The notes: generated from the letters alone by a model not told the origin. Counted from the first letter of the stretch, positions 24,541 through 37,268 are shown. The stretch: 64,000 bases of DNA from Amaurobius ferox (GCA_951213105.1 OX578150.1:23192022-23256021); one strand, 5' to 3'. Translations and numbers: made by a program.

Positions 24541-25574
24541 AGCCTTTTTATCATTTTAGACGAGTGAAGAAAAGCCCATTCTTCATTTCTAACAAAATGA
24601 AATCAACATTTGCTTGAATTTTGCGATCCCTTTTATTTGAAAACTGCAGTAGGTAGGAAGATGAAAATTTGTGCACCTATGTGCAGAATCACAATTTCAA
24701 GAATTAAAACAAATTGTAACATGGTGAAACACTAATTTTCAAGCCATGCATGCACACTACACTTTGTACAAATAACAAGTAAACAAAAAATTGTAAACAG
24801 CATGTGCACTTGCATGCATTGTGATTTATATGGGCTCTTGTATATTTAATACGTTTTTGCAATTTAAATATGTTACTTTGATTCCATTGTTTTCCTGTAT
24901 TCTAATTTGTTTAATTTTATATTTAAATTCTAAACACTTATATGCTCTTTTACATTAGGATTCTCAAATATTGAAATTAATTTTTTATACTTCTAATTTC
25001 CTAATTATTTCTTAAATTAAGATTGAATTTGAAATCTTCCACAGCTTGCATACTTCATATGCGCTAGTCCATTCAAAGCCCAACTTTGGCTAGTAATAAT
25101 CAGCAGTTGTGTTAATTCTATTCCCATTTCTTCAAACTGCTTCAACTATGCCTACTCCAAACTGCTCTAAAACAGAATTTTATAGAATTCACTTCTACCC
25201 TGCTCAGATAAAATTTAGAATTTATGTTCATCATTGAGGAACATTATATTCTTACTTAACTATAGAGAAAGTTGCTATGTTTCACTAATAACATTCCCCT
25301 TCAATGTAAATTCTATCATATTATAAAACTTCTTTTTCTTGATAAAGAAATTTTTGTGTAAACTACGTTTTGCTACTACTCTTCTCTAGAAGTTTAAAGG
25401 TGGAATTTTATCCTCACCTGAGTACTTCTCTAACCCCTGTCCTTGAGTCCATAACAATATTTTAATTTTTCACTGTCATTATAAAATGAGAATTAGTTTT
25501 GTGTTTTTCATTTACAGCAGTGAAACAGTCTATAAATAAAATATTTGTTAAATAATGTTTTCTTTTTAATTACT

Positions 25575-26290
25575 AGGCGGCTCCACCCCTTGCTTGCTAT
25601 GCTCGCCAACCCCCGTAACTAGCTGAGATCACTTCGTAAGCACTTTTGTGTCATCTGCGCTACGCAGGCGTAACACACAAATGGGTACGGTCCTTGTTAA
25701 CTGACATTCGCCAGCGCTAGAACTCGCTTCGAATCAAAGCCCTAGAAATGCTCTCTTCCAATCTGGATGGCACATACGACCGTCTATGTGTCCCATTTTC
25801 AATGACGCTCACAGAATCACAGGGCTCTGCTTTCCATTGGCTGTTGATCATTAACCCTGTAACTCGATTCACAGGTCAGAAGAGGCTTCGCCTCCAAAAC
25901 GCTGGCTCTCACTAACGCTCGCAGTACCCCAGGGGTCTGATGCTCATTCTCCTCATTGTCTGATGCTCATTCTCCTCATTGTCTGATGCTCATTCTCCCC
26001 CTTAACTGGATTCGCGAATCGGAAAGATTCACTTACTACTCGCTGACGGTCTCCACCCTCCATTGAATGCCTTTCATTCGGACAGCTCACACGATTGCCT
26101 ACGTGTCCCATACATGCTTATGCTCACAGAATGCAAGACCTGAACAAAGTCACCAAACTCAGCCCCCAAATCGCTACGCTCGCCAACTACAAATATCGCT
26201 ACGTGCGTTAGAAGGCTTCATCTTCTACTTCCTTGCACTCGCTGAACCTGCATCACAAATTCTTTCTTGCCACATGCTATTAAGAGTGAT
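25575..26290. repeat. GC-rich island repeat with CTCGC/GCTACG motifs
   Basis: Composition changes abruptly from AT-rich to about half G+C at ACTAGGCGGCTCCACCCC and returns near CTCGCTGAACCTGC. The phrases TGCTATGCTCGCCAACCCCC and GCTACGCTCGCCAACTAC bracket it in the same orientation, with CTGCGCTACGCAGGCGTAAC and CTTCGCCTCC between. A 23-bp unit, GTCTGATGCTCATTCTCCTC plus ATT, is repeated about 2.7 times at 25936-26000. No convincing protein. It is probably a non-autonomous element, class undetermined. Confidence 0.55.
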
Positions 26291-28087
26291 AGCTAACTGT
26301 ATTAGGAAGAAATGGCAAAATTTCATAACTGTGGGTTTTGCTGCTTGTTCCTAATACAGTTTCATAATACGTGTTATGCTCTCAGTATAGAGATATTTAT
26401 AACATTAAAACATTTAATTATCGTGCAATATAACAATAACATCCTAATATTCATGACAACAATAGTTGTGAAACGCTCTGTTTGTTTGTCGGAATAAATG
26501 ATATCACATGATTATCAACATTTCACATTTTCTAAAGTACACTACCAACATTATAATCATGTTTAGAAATAAAGATCTATACTTTTAAAATTCTTAATGC
26601 TTCAATAACTTAGTCCTCGCTCATTTTGTAACATTTCTGCCAAAAACCAATCAGAAAGAAGCTAGTAAACATCTCGACCAATTAAATCTTTGCCTGTAGA
26701 GAAGGAAAATTTGCACTTCAGAAGTGCATAAAAAATTGAATAACTCATTAACTAAATCGAAATTTGAAAAAGGGACTCCTTCCTGCAAAAATTCAGATAT
26801 GTAGGTACAAAAATTGGAGGTCCTTTTATTCTTAGTCTGTCCAGGACGCGAACTTGCAGCTCAAAAACTCTTCCTGTGATTTTGACATTGAATATTTCCT
26901 AAACTAAATTTTAAATCGGAAAGCAGTTTATATCAGTGTATTCCCCTAATATTTCTTTACAAATGTACGAACTTTCATAATTTTATATGCTATAGATTTT
27001 GTGGTACGTCACATAGAAACTTGAGAAATGGGAAATTTGTCAAACAGCGGCGGCGGTGACAGCAGCAGCTACTTTTTTTTAATATAAACAGAAAAGTTAT
27101 AGGAAAATGTTTCAAATTCATTCAGAATTAATCAGTAAAGCTGCAATCATATTTAAAGGCGTCAATGTCCTAAACACAATTTCCTACTGGCTATTTGTGT
27201 GAAACGGCTTTCACCCAAGCTCACTTATTTGAAATCAAAGTTGAGGAATAAATTGTAAATTGAGATTGGCACTATCATGAAACCAAACACTGCTACTTTT
27301 ATTTCTAAAAAGCTGCATCATTATTCACATTAAATTGTGTTAATTGTTATCAGTAATGTAACATTGCTAGCTGAAAGTTTTTCAATATTCATATTTAGAT
27401 GAATCTTATGCAAATTTCTTGAACTGATAATTCTTAATTTCTGATCTTAATACAAACTAAATGTTTATTTTATTACATCTAACTTTATATTTAGTATTTT
27501 AAAGATAAATATATGGCCTATTTCAATTCATGATGTCAAGAGGTCTGCATTTTTTTTTTAATTATTAAGAGGTCCTTGATTTTAAAAGTTTGGGAATCCC
27601 TGATTTAAAGTATTCTATTTATGTGTTGAAATGTTAAAACAAGTCTAAGTTAAAGACAGTCAATGTAATTTTTTTAATTTTAAGACTTTGTTGATTAAAT
27701 ATTTTTGTTTAATTTGTATACAGTAGTATCGTGATATCGCAAGCATCCACATAACAACAAGAATTAATTGCAGCATCAAATGAACATAATAAGGACAGTA
27801 ATTTTATCATGGGAAAAAGAGGGGAAAATTTATGAAGTAAATAGCTGAATTTCAAGGCGAACATTGTTCGCTAGCTTTTCTAAACAAAATCTAACAGTTA
27901 TGAAGCAATGATACAAATAACTACTATGCAAATCAATAATCATTATATTATAAATTTTTTTTAACTAATGCTTCATTTATAAACCAATCAAATGCTGGCA
28001 GTGTTATCAACAACATTGCATGAGGTTAAGATTTTCATTTAAGTGGACATCATTTTGATACATTATATTGTATATATATATATAGAT
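26291..28087. other. Intronic sequence, no gene seen
   Basis: AT-rich intron. Contains phrases typical of decayed dispersed repeats (for example around 26735-26990) and a TA microsatellite near 28070-28082. No exon or RNA gene recognised. Confidence 0.4.
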
Positions 28088-28188
28088 TTTCATCTTTAAT
28101 GCAGTGTCTGTTGTCCTGTAATATGTTTTTAAATTAGAAAACGATCGTTCAGCATAGACACTGTTTGTGGATATTGATAGAGAATGAA
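28088..28188 (-). pseudogene. hAT transposase C-terminal dimerisation fragment
   Basis: The - strand reads SISTNSVYAERSFSNLK followed by TYYRTT without a stop. This is the hallmark of the hAT-family dimerisation domain, where a Ser/Ala-AERSFS-LK-I/T-YLRST motif lies near the C-terminus of the transposase. Only about 34 codons are visible and no catalytic residues remain nearby, so it is a short relic in the FBXO21 intron. Confidence 0.6.
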
Positions 28189-30394
28189 CAGATGATGACT
28201 CTATATTCTAGGGAAAGGTATTTTTCCCTATTCCAAAAATCTATTGGACCTTTGCTGACATGAAGTTCTTTTACACTCATTTTATATGAATGAAAAAATT
28301 AATAATTCTTGATTGCTTAAAAGATCCAATGACTTATATTTGGCATTCACAACATTTATGAAAAATTCTTAAAATTAGAAAAAGAAATTACAAAAATTCA
28401 CATCACAAAACAATTATAACAATAGATATTGGGCAATAAAAAGTTAAAAAAAACCCTAAATTTGTGAATATATTTAATATTCGCCAAATTTCAGAACCCC
28501 CTTAAAATTTGTGTTGAAAAACATTGAAATTCACTTCACGAAATAATTACTGCCCTAGTTATAATGACTAGGGAAAGGGAAAATTTATATAGTAAAACTA
28601 TTAAACCATATGCACTTAAAAACGTGCTTTAAAATCTGGAAATTGCAGTAAATAAAGCAAACAAAACAAGAGAAATATATATATATATATATTTATCTTA
28701 AATTATGCTTCTTAATGAATTTTGTGATAGTCTATTTTGCTTGTCTTCATGATTTTTCCAAAATAAAATTTTCCATATCAGCAATGTTGACCATTTGCAC
28801 TGCTATAGGGTCAGATGCTTCCTTTGTTGTAAGCATAGGACTTGTGCATTGATCAAAATCATCTCTTCATCCAATTCAGGGTTATTACAGGAACTTTAGA
28901 GCTTCCTTTGTTGAAATCATCACAACATTGAAGATTGTGATCAATCATCACCAAATCTTCAAAAAAAATATTTTCTTGAAGATCCATTTTCTAATTAATT
29001 ACTAGCACAGTTTCTTCTTCATCAGATTCTTCCTTTTTTTTTTTTTTGCTTCACAAGAACAATGGACAATTCCGATTTTTTTTAAAAAGATCTTAAAACC
29101 AATTGATATTTATAGAGCATTTTTTTCTGATTTCAAATATCCAAAGGAAAATATCTTAAAATAATTATTTATTTAAATATCAAGAAATGAAAAAGCGCAA
29201 AATCTATTCAAACACAAAACGGCCCGTGATTGGCTGTGACGTCACAATCTGGGCGATCTTAAAATATCATAATTGCTGCAGCTCAGTGTCCTTACTTACT
29301 CCTAGGCCTGGTCATTTTGCCAGGACAGTGACAAAAACCTGGTAAAAACCGGCAAAAACTGGAAAAAATGGCTAGATTTAAAAAAATGTATAAAAAACCA
29401 TATAATTTTGTACATAATATAATTGAGACTTAAATCAGAATATTAATTAGTTATTTCATTAATATTAATTTGTTTAATTAAAATGATAAAACATAATGAA
29501 ACATTAATTGATTAATAAGAAGTTGTGAAATCAATCTTCATTTTATCCTTATTTGAATCTCTAGGTATAACTTTTATGAATAATTTATAGAAGTAATCTT
29601 TTAAAATTCCTACAATTTTTTATTTATTTATTTTTTGTATAAAAAAAAAACATACAGACCAGATAAAGTGGTTAAGACTGTTGATGCTAATAAATGGTGG
29701 AGAAGTATAGCAAGGTATGTGATATTTTTAAAAACTTTTGCAAGTTACTTGCACATCTCTAAACATGCCCTTCAAGCAGTGCTGCAATAGAGAGAATATT
29801 CTCTAATTTTTCATTTGTGCATTCAAAGGTTCGAAACAGGTTGAACTGGAGTCCCGGAAGAGCCTTGTGGCTTCACATTCTGTGTGCTCCAAAATTTACC
29901 GTTTTCCCGCCACAGTCAGAAAGACGAACTTTGACTGCTAATAAAACATGAAATACAGCTCGGAGAATAAACATTTTTATATCGTTGTCCGTTTCGAAAT
30001 ATTTTGAATCAAATAAAAAAAAGAAAAAAAAAGAGGCTGGAATTGTCCATTGCAGTGGTGTCTAATCCTTGAAAATATACTCATTAGTTTTGAAACCTGC
30101 ATGTTGAAAATAGTTTTTAGTAGTCGTATTTCAATAGTCTGCACCAATTTGGTGCTAGAGATCACATCCTTTTTGTTGAAAGGGACAATTTTCTGAAATT
30201 CCGAAATATCAGATTGTAAAAGATTTTTTTACTTGTATGGTTTTATGAGTTTTTAGCAATTCAGATGTAAAATGGTGGATCATTATTACAAAAAAATAGC
30301 ATTGTTGTGATCACTGTAATGATTAAAAAGTAACATTGTTCTTATAGAAAACTGTTCCAGACTTTTACTAAAGGTTGTTATGTTGAAAGAGTCG
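28189..30394. other. Intronic repeat-derived sequence, no gene seen
   Basis: Includes a T-rich stretch near 29030-29048, GTGATTGGCTGTGACGTCAC at 29226-29245, and a short CCTGGTAAAAACCGGCAAAAACTGG array near 29338-29362. These look like pieces of interspersed repeats. No intact coding sequence recognised. Confidence 0.4.
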
Positions 30395-30570
30395 CTGTAT
30401 TGTAAGGTTGAAGGCCCAGACCACACGACCAACCCTAGGGCTTACGGCAGCTTAATGTGTGGCCTGTGTATTGTAAGGTTGTAAGGTATTATTGTAAGGG
30501 GGGTTGTATTGTAGGGCTGTATTAAGGGGGGTTGTATTGTAGGGCTGTATTGTAAGGTTGTAATATCATC
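30395..30570. repeat. Degenerate GTATTGTA(A/G)GG minisatellite
   Basis: Repeats of TGTATTGTAAGGTTG, GGGGGGTTGTATTGTAGGGC and TGTATTAAGG occur in tandem from about 30397 to 30565, interrupted by a GC-rich stretch at 30410-30465. It lies about 260 bp upstream of FBXO21 exon E. Confidence 0.75.
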
Positions 30571-30827
30571 TATATTTCATATTAGTGAAAAATTAATGAA
30601 TTCAAGACAAAAACATAATGTGTAGCCACTCCCAAACCTTGTTGACCAGCTCTGTAAAGCACTTCAAATTCTGATGTAAAGAGTTAACACCCTTGATTAT
30701 AGCTTTTTTTTTTTTTCCAATAACCAATAGACATTCTATTTGCAAGAAATTTCATTTATTCCCAAAGTTTTCTTTGCTAGGATTATCAATCGAAATCATA
30801 AATTTTTTCATGTATTTAAATTTTTAG

Positions 30828-30898
30828 GTGAAATGTCAAGTGAGAGATGGATCAACTGATGTGGAATTTGCCATTGGAATGATCATGAGGCACAAAAA
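30828..30898 (+). CDS. FBXO21: FBXO21 homologue, exon E (start of YccV domain)
   Basis: A 71-bp exon after an AAATTTTTAG acceptor. It starts in phase 0, reads VKCQVRDGSTDVEFAIGMIM then RHKK, and ends AAA|GTTAGT with a split Lys codon completed by exon F. V(E)FAIG..MRHKKYRFR is the beginning of the YccV/HspQ-like (hemimethylated-DNA-binding) domain that ends FBXO21 proteins. The donor is GTTAGT rather than GTAAGT but keeps the GT. Confidence 0.88.
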
Positions 30899-31539
30899 GT
30901 TAGTATATGTAAATTCAATTGTTATTTAAATTTGCTTTTTAATTTTTTGTTTGTATGAGCATTTTATTTGAAATTGACTGTAGCTATTTTTTGTCAAGTA
31001 AATGTTTTGTCAACAACTACAAAATGTACTCAATGTTATCCAGGAGTTAATGTAGGGATTAATTTCATTCATTCATTCAATGTTTCAAAAGGCATAGTCG
31101 CCTGCTGCTTGAATGTATTTGCTTTCTCTATAAGTTGTCTATTGATAGTACGGATTCCATTCAAAGCTTTTATTAAAAGAGAATTCTTCAATCTTTTTGG
31201 TGGTGTTAAGATGGAAACTCTGCGATAATATTATCGATCGATAAGAAACCGATTCATGTGAAAATCGAACAAAATGGCACTTTAACATTTAATAATTAAG
31301 AACTTTTATATTAAAATTTTTTTTGGATGAGATGCTTTCTTTCAGGAACCAATGTACTGGACCAAATTTCATGGCTGTATGTCATTTAGATTTTCCACTA
31401 CAGATGACATGGACAAACAGACAGACATCTTTTATTATTATAGAATGGCCATGCATAATTCCAGGCATGCTTAAAGCATCTAAGCCAATGATTCTCAACA
31501 TTATTTAGATTTTAACATGTCAATTATATTAAAACAAAA

Positions 31540-32010
31540 TTGTTACAAAATATATATGTTTGTAATGATTGTATATATATTTTTAATGATTAACATTGTA
31601 TGTATTTTGTAATCGTTACAAAATATATTCAGTGTTTGTAACCAGATGTATAGTAAAAATGCTTGTAATTTTTGATGTGAAACGTTTGAAGGCACTAGCT
31701 ATAAGTAAATCATGAGAGAAATGTAATGGGGATGTAATAGAAGTGACATCATATGGTTAGTAATAAGTAGCAGAAAACCATTGTTATAGTTTGAAAGTTT
31801 GAGTTGCTTGAACTTGAAGACAAATTTAATGAAATCTCATCAACTTGGTGACTTTTTGGAAGATCTAGCAACTTTTCAACTTTTGTAGCATGCTAAGAAT
31901 TTCATGAGTTATGTATTTTTTCCAGAACTTTCCAGATGGTATATAAGCTCAACATTGATAAGTTAAGTTGTTGATAAAATAAACACACAATACCTTCTGA
32001 TCCTGACAGT
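31540..32010 (+). repeat. Possible solo LTR
   Basis: GGTATATAAGC at 31939-31949 looks like a TATA box and AATAAA at 31978-31983 like a poly(A) signal. They are followed by CCTTCTGATCCTGACAGTG and then CAAGATGGCAGC. Spacing is plausible for the U3-R-U5 of a small LTR, but the boundaries and target duplication could not be set, so this may be chance. Confidence 0.25.
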
Positions 32011-32544
32011 GATTGCAACATTTCTCACAAGATGGCAGCATCCAAAAGGTGCATTCTCTCCTTTCTCGTGGCATCATGCCCCCCAGCAGCTACACGATTC
32101 AACTATGCACTTCACTGGCTTGACTACTGAATGCAGTTGTTTGCCCCCCCCCCCCCCAGGTTTAAACCTGGAGTCTCCAGTATTGTTGTCTGATGCTATG
32201 CATTTAGACCAAAAGATATCTTCCAGCCTGAACATATATTTCGGGATGTGTTGCGTAATATGATCAATTGTTGTTAGAATGGCACAAGAGCCTGTCTGCC
32301 ATATTTTTATTCACTCTGCTGTACTGCTCTTACTGCCTTGTTTTTTTTCCAGTCATTCATTATTTTCTGCTGCTATTTTTTTCACCACAGTTATTTTTTT
32401 TTATTATTCATAAAATGCCTTGCTTTTCATTTTCCTGCTTCATTGTCTTTTTTCTCTTTCATTTCTTCCTGTGGCAATGGCAACAATTATGATGGTCATG
32501 CTGAAATTTTTGAGATATGGCTAAGTGGTACAAGTTAAACTTAC

Positions 32545-33597
32545 CAACTCTTAGTGTTCAAAGTACTCCTTTCCAACATCAATGCACTTTTGTAGGTGAA
32601 TTTTCCAAAAATTTAATGCTTCAAGCAATCCATTTCTTGAAATCGATTAAAAATATGCTTTTATAGCCTCATCGATCTCATCTTCGGAATGAAAACGAAG
32701 CCCACATAATTTTTTTTTAGATTAAAATATAGCCTAAAGTCACACATAGCAAGATCAGGAGAATAGAGTGGATGTTCTATTACTTTGATGTTTTTTTTTG
32801 TTCAAGAAATTCGACTGTCATTCTTGCTGAATGAGAAGATGCATTGTCACGGTGAAGCATGAGTTTCCTAACATTCATTTCCTGAAGAATTTCTGGAAGA
32901 CACTTAGTGGTGTACCAGTTAGCTGTAACTGTCTTCTGTCCCTCTAGCTTTATGACTAGCTTATGATCAGACCTGTACTTCTGAAAAACATGGCATACAT
33001 TACTTTTTTCATTGCTTGTTAGCTTTTCACTATTGTTGGTTTGGGGTTATCTTCAAAGACTCATACTTTACTTTCTTGACTTGTTGGAACATCAAAACAT
33101 GGTATGTACGTTTCATCACCAGTTATGATTTTAGAAATAATGCTGTGTCCACATTCATTAATTAATTTTAGGGTTTCTTTACTGATTCTGACACTCTCTG
33201 CTTTTTGGTGGGTTTTTTTTTAATTATGGGGGACCCAACGAGAAACTAATTTTTTCATATGCAGTTCTTCATGAATAATTTTATGTATAGCTGTGGATCC
33301 AATGTTAAGTTCCTTTTGTATCATTTGGTAGGTACAACGATTATCATCGATTAACATTCTTCGAATGACCAACACATTTTCAGGGACTACAGCTGACAAA
33401 GGTCTTCCTATGTGTTCTTCATCCAGGAGAAAATTTCAACCTCTTTTAAACTCTGTAAACTATCTGAATACCATAGCATGAGATGGAGCATCATTTCCAT
33501 ATTCTAATTGTAGACATTGAAGACATTTTTCTTCATTTAGCCCCACTTTAAAATCATAGAAAATCATAGCTCGATAATGCTCTCACATCAACTCCAT
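32545..33597 (-). pseudogene. Mariner transposase pseudogene
   Basis: Starting at the Met codon 33597, the - strand reads YRAMIFYDFKVGLNEEKCLQ (after an early stop), then LDEEHIGRPLSAVVPENVL, TAIHKIIHEELHMKKLVSR with WVPHN, ITGDETYIPCFDV and near the end LQKCIDVGKEYFEH. These match in order the N-terminal HTH, the WVPHxL linker motif, the first catalytic Asp (GDE) and the C-terminal end of mariner transposases. Total span is close to the usual ~1.05 kb. At least four in-frame stops and several frameshifts show it is dead. Terminal repeats could not be delimited. It sits antisense in the FBXO21 intron between exons E and F. Confidence 0.82.
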
Positions 33598-34124
33598 TTT
33601 CTTTTCTTTCAAAATTTATTCTACGATAACTGAATTGTAATTGTTACCACAAATTATCGTCTGCGGACACAAAAGAGTTCAAATTTAAATATCCAACCAA
33701 TAATTTTTTTGTAGCACATCTTGTCTGCTCCTGTCTCAACAATTTCAGTGTGGCATTTGTATTTTCGTACCTTCAGCCATATGTGCTATTCTACTTCAGT
33801 TGCTAAAGTGAAGTCATGTTTTTTATCCATCCTGAAGAAGGAGGCTGCGGTTGGCCAGTATATATTTGTGTTATGCTGTATTCATATAGTTTTTATATTA
33901 TCGAGTTGAGGAAACTGGTTGAGTCCTATTAATTTTAAATAGAGTTCCTAGCAAGTTGCATGAAATATTTGCTGCATATTATTATTATGACTTTTTGTCA
34001 CTTCTTTTTATTGATTTCTATGTACAATAAAAATATAAGATACACTTCTATTGTTTTATGTACCAAAAGTTATTTTTAAATTGAAATGAAATATTAAGAC
34101 AACACTAGTAATATATTTCCATAG

Positions 34125-34282
34125 ATATCGTTTCCGGTGTGTTATTTATGGATGGGACTATGTGAGCACTGCTAGTAAAGACTGGAATCAAAGAATGGGT
34201 GTCTATAAACTTGAGCATAAAGATAAACAACCTTTCTACTATGTATTGGTAGATGATTCAACAACTAGATATGCTGCACAAG
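34125..34282 (+). CDS. FBXO21: FBXO21 homologue, exon F (YccV domain core)
   Basis: A 158-bp exon after a TTTCCATAG acceptor. The first base completes a Lys codon, then the frame reads YRFRCVIYGWDYVS, MGVYKLEHK, QPFYYVLVDDSTTRYAAQ and ends G|GTATGT in phase 1. CVIYGWD, QPFY.VLV.D and RYAAQENL (completed by exon G) are the signature strands of the YccV-like domain in FBXO21. This exon gives the strongest identification. The next intron is 16.6 kb and is full of nested mobile elements. Confidence 0.95.
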
Positions 34283-34972
34283 GTATGTTTTTAACTTTCT
34301 TAATGTTTCAAAAATGTCATTTACTGCAAAACCCAAGATAAAAATTATCACAAGGGTTCTTGCAAAAATTTTACAAACATACTATACATGTAAAATTCTG
34401 ATATTATCTCCCCCGCCTCAAATAATAATTATGCTCTCTATCATTGTGCTAGCATGTTTAATTGATGAGGAATTTCATTTTGTGGTTTTTAGTTGCATTC
34501 CTACATACCAAGACTGTAAAATCACTACTAACACTTGTGCTCGAGGGCTGCCATTTCTTTGCACTTTTTTTGCCTTTCTTTCTTTAATCAATTTTCTTCA
34601 TAGTTGTATAGGTTTTCTAAAAGTCTTTCTCCAAAATGAAGTTTCTCACTCAGCATCTTGGAAAATTTCTTTATAATTACAAGATCGGTAGAAAGCTTTC
34701 CACTTTAATTGATGGATTCCATTTGTTCAATCAGCTATTACTTGCAGTTAAAAATATCCGTCTGTTTGCAAAAAATAGTGCTTTTTCCTCTTTTGCCTTT
34801 GCTGTGTGGACCACAAAATAGCAGTTTGCTAGTCTAATTTTCTCATGTTTCATTCTTGTAGTCGTATTTTGTCACCAACCTTATACATACTGTGACCTCA
34901 CCAACACTATATTTAATTGCAAGTTTTTTTATTGATTCCTATTTATTTTTTTCTTTATTACTTCTATCTCTT

Positions 34973-35362
34973 CAGGACCTGACTAATGCAGGGCAGCTGC
35001 CCTGGTCTCCCACATCAAAAGGGCCCTAAATTAAACACTTACAACATTGAAAAATTAATGGCTGTTTCTAAGAGAAAAAGGTATGTCATCGAAGTGGGGT
35101 TGCTCAGTGGCTAGATTCATTTTGGAGATATATAGGGATTAACCGCACTAATTTTGCATTTTGGAATTTGGTGATGATAGGAAAGTGGCAAATAATTTAA
35201 ATTCCATTAAAATATGTAAGAACCACCTTTTGTATACATTTTTCTAGAATGCAATTATGTTTTTGAAAAATATTTTTATTCATGTCCTATATTTCAAGAG
35301 GTGAAAGGGGGGCCCTGGAGGAATGTCTGCCCTGGACCCCAGTTGGGCTAATTCGGTCCCTG
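34973..35362. mobile_element. Possible hAT-like MITE with GGGCC-rich ends
   Basis: Left end CAGGACCTGACTAATGCAGG followed by GCAGCTGCCCTGG; right end CCAGTTGGGCTAATTCGGTC CCTG. The two are roughly inverted, and both include a GCCCTGG phrase. No matching 8-bp target duplication was found, so the boundaries are uncertain. Confidence 0.35.
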
Positions 35363-35689
35363 CATCGTTTGCATGGGAACAAACTTTCTCTTCCCTTTTG
35401 AGAATTAATTGAAGAAAATGTGCAAACAATAAACTAAACTACTTGAGACTTTAGGAACTTAAAAAAAATCCAAAAAACAATAAAAATCTCCAAAAAGAAC
35501 TGTAGAAAATTTAGCTAAGTGTTGATTTTAAGCAAAGTCCAAAAACTGACAAAAAATCAGGGTAAATAACCATCTCATGCTTGCATTGGATTGGCTATTC
35601 AAATTAATTCAGACATCAATGTTCGTAGTTATCATTGGTCTGTAACAAGGCATTGAGACTCACTACCCAGGTAGCACAAATACGTAATT

Positions 35690-36370
35690 CTTACGTATCA
35701 AGCAATACGTAATCTTTACGTGTCAGGCCATACGTAATTATTACGCAAAAATGGTACGTTAGAATACGGTATACCAACCGTTATAAAAAAGGTTATTATT
35801 ACGTATCCTTATACATTATTATTACGTATCCTTATACGTTAATATTACGTATATTCACATACGTTATTATTACGTATATGCACATACGTGTTTATTACGT
35901 ATCCATATACGTTATTATTACGTATATCCACATACGTTATTATTACGTATACCCACATACATTATTATTACGTATCTACATACATGTATATTACGTATCC
36001 ACATACGTTATTATTATGTATATCCACATATGTTATTACGTATCCAGATACATGTTAATTACGTATCACATACATGTATATTACGTATATCCACATACGT
36101 TATTATTACGTATCCAGATACATGTTTATTACATATCATATACGTGTATATTACGTATATTCACATACGTGTTTCTTACGTATATCCACATACATGTTTA
36201 TAACGTGTTCCCATATGTATTTATGCGTTCCCATACGCATTTATAATGTATTCCCATACATATTTATATTGTGTTTCTACATGTATTTATTACATGTTTA
36301 TATTGTGTTTCTACACGTATTTATTACGTGTTTATATTGTGTTTCTACACGTATTTATTACGTGTTTATA
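35690..36370. repeat. Left subterminal TACGTA minisatellite
   Basis: About 25 diverged units of the type TTATTATTACGTATATCCAC ATACG, each 20-26 bp, run from 35690 to about 36370. Toward the right they drift to a TGTGTTTCTACACGTATTTAT form. The alternating purine-pyrimidine TACGTA core is palindromic. Open frames here are by-products of the periodicity and are not genes. Confidence 0.88.
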
Positions 36371-36504
36371 TACATATTTATCACACATTGGACAACTCTA
36401 CAGAATAGTGCATGTTGCAGACATGATATTTACAAAGTTTTATGCATCTTTGTAAAACAAACATATTGAGCCAGGTGAATATATTTTTATAATAGATGTC
36501 AAAT

Positions 36505-36570
36505 TTTCAGATTGTGTTGATTTCAATAATGTACTTGAATTTATAAATTTGAAATCAACACAATCTGAAA
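36505..36570. repeat. Perfect 22-bp hairpin
   Basis: Left arm 36505-36526 (starting TTTCAGATTGTG) and right arm 36549-36570 (ending CACAATCTGAAA) are exact reverse complements with a 22-nt loop. A second, 9-bp hairpin, TTTACAAAG/CTTTGTAAA, lies about 60 bp upstream. Both are inside the large TIR element. Confidence 0.9.
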
Positions 36571-36797
36571 CAGTATCTTTAAAATTTAAAATACATTCAT
36601 CTAAATCATATTTTTACAAAGATACGATATATCAAATGTGTCATATATGCAAAATTCACAATACTATAGAATCACTCTGTTCATATGTAATAAAATTTTT
36701 ATTTTAATTTATATTATATATTGTTAATACAATAATTTTAATGCAAAAATGTTTTTTCCTTTATTTTCAGTTTATATTTAAATATATTTTTAATTCT

Positions 36798-36850
36798 AAT
36801 TATTTCTAAATATTGCAAAAATTATAATCTACTACATTATGAAATATAAT
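36798..36850. repeat. Duplicate of the gypsy target site (empty-site paralogue)
   Basis: AATTATTTCTAAATATTGCA..CTACTACATTATGAAATATAAT here matches the left flank of the gypsy insertion (37226-37268) joined to its right flank (41336-41345), with one ATTAT instead of two. It shows the ancestral sequence of the insertion site and supports the 5-bp target duplication. Confidence 0.85.
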
Positions 36851-37268
36851 TTTAAATCTAAAAGATAAGCTATTTTAAATTGAAAATAACTTTAAAATAC
36901 AGAATAAAATTTTGGGATATATTAAAACACATAATACTTAAAATATTTTTGCAATTTTTAAAGAGTTAATTTTTTAAAAGTAAACTTCAATACTAAAAAT
37001 ATATAAAAAAAACAATATTAATAATATTGTAATTAAGTTTATAGGCTATTTTAAATTACAATTATAGGCTATTTTAAATTTTAATTTAGCATGCTAAAAC
37101 AACACATCTCTGATCAATGGTGGTATCATGCAACTGTGATGATTTTTAAGAGTGAAAACAGTGAGTAAGGGCACAGAGCCCAAGTAGAACATGTTTCTAG
37201 ATACACAGAACACAAACTGTTTCACAATTATTTCTAAAAATTGCAAAAATTATAATCTACTACATTAT

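Noticed and set aside
28690..29050. - strand reading with acidic TKEASDPIAVQMVNIA-like stretch as a transposase
   Set aside because: Several stops and frameshifts and no catalytic motif. It may belong to the nearby hAT relic but cannot be supported.
34314..34676. 120-codon + strand frame right after FBXO21 exon F
   Set aside because: It begins inside the intron after a good GTATGT donor. Its hydrophobic composition follows from T-rich DNA, and the FBXO21 frame continues properly at exon G instead.
35878..36469. Long overlapping open frames of 69-131 codons rich in Tyr, Ile and His
   Set aside because: They arise from the TTATTACGTATATCCACATACG-type tandem units, whose period leaves several frames open. 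The peptides are repetitive and there is no splice or start support.
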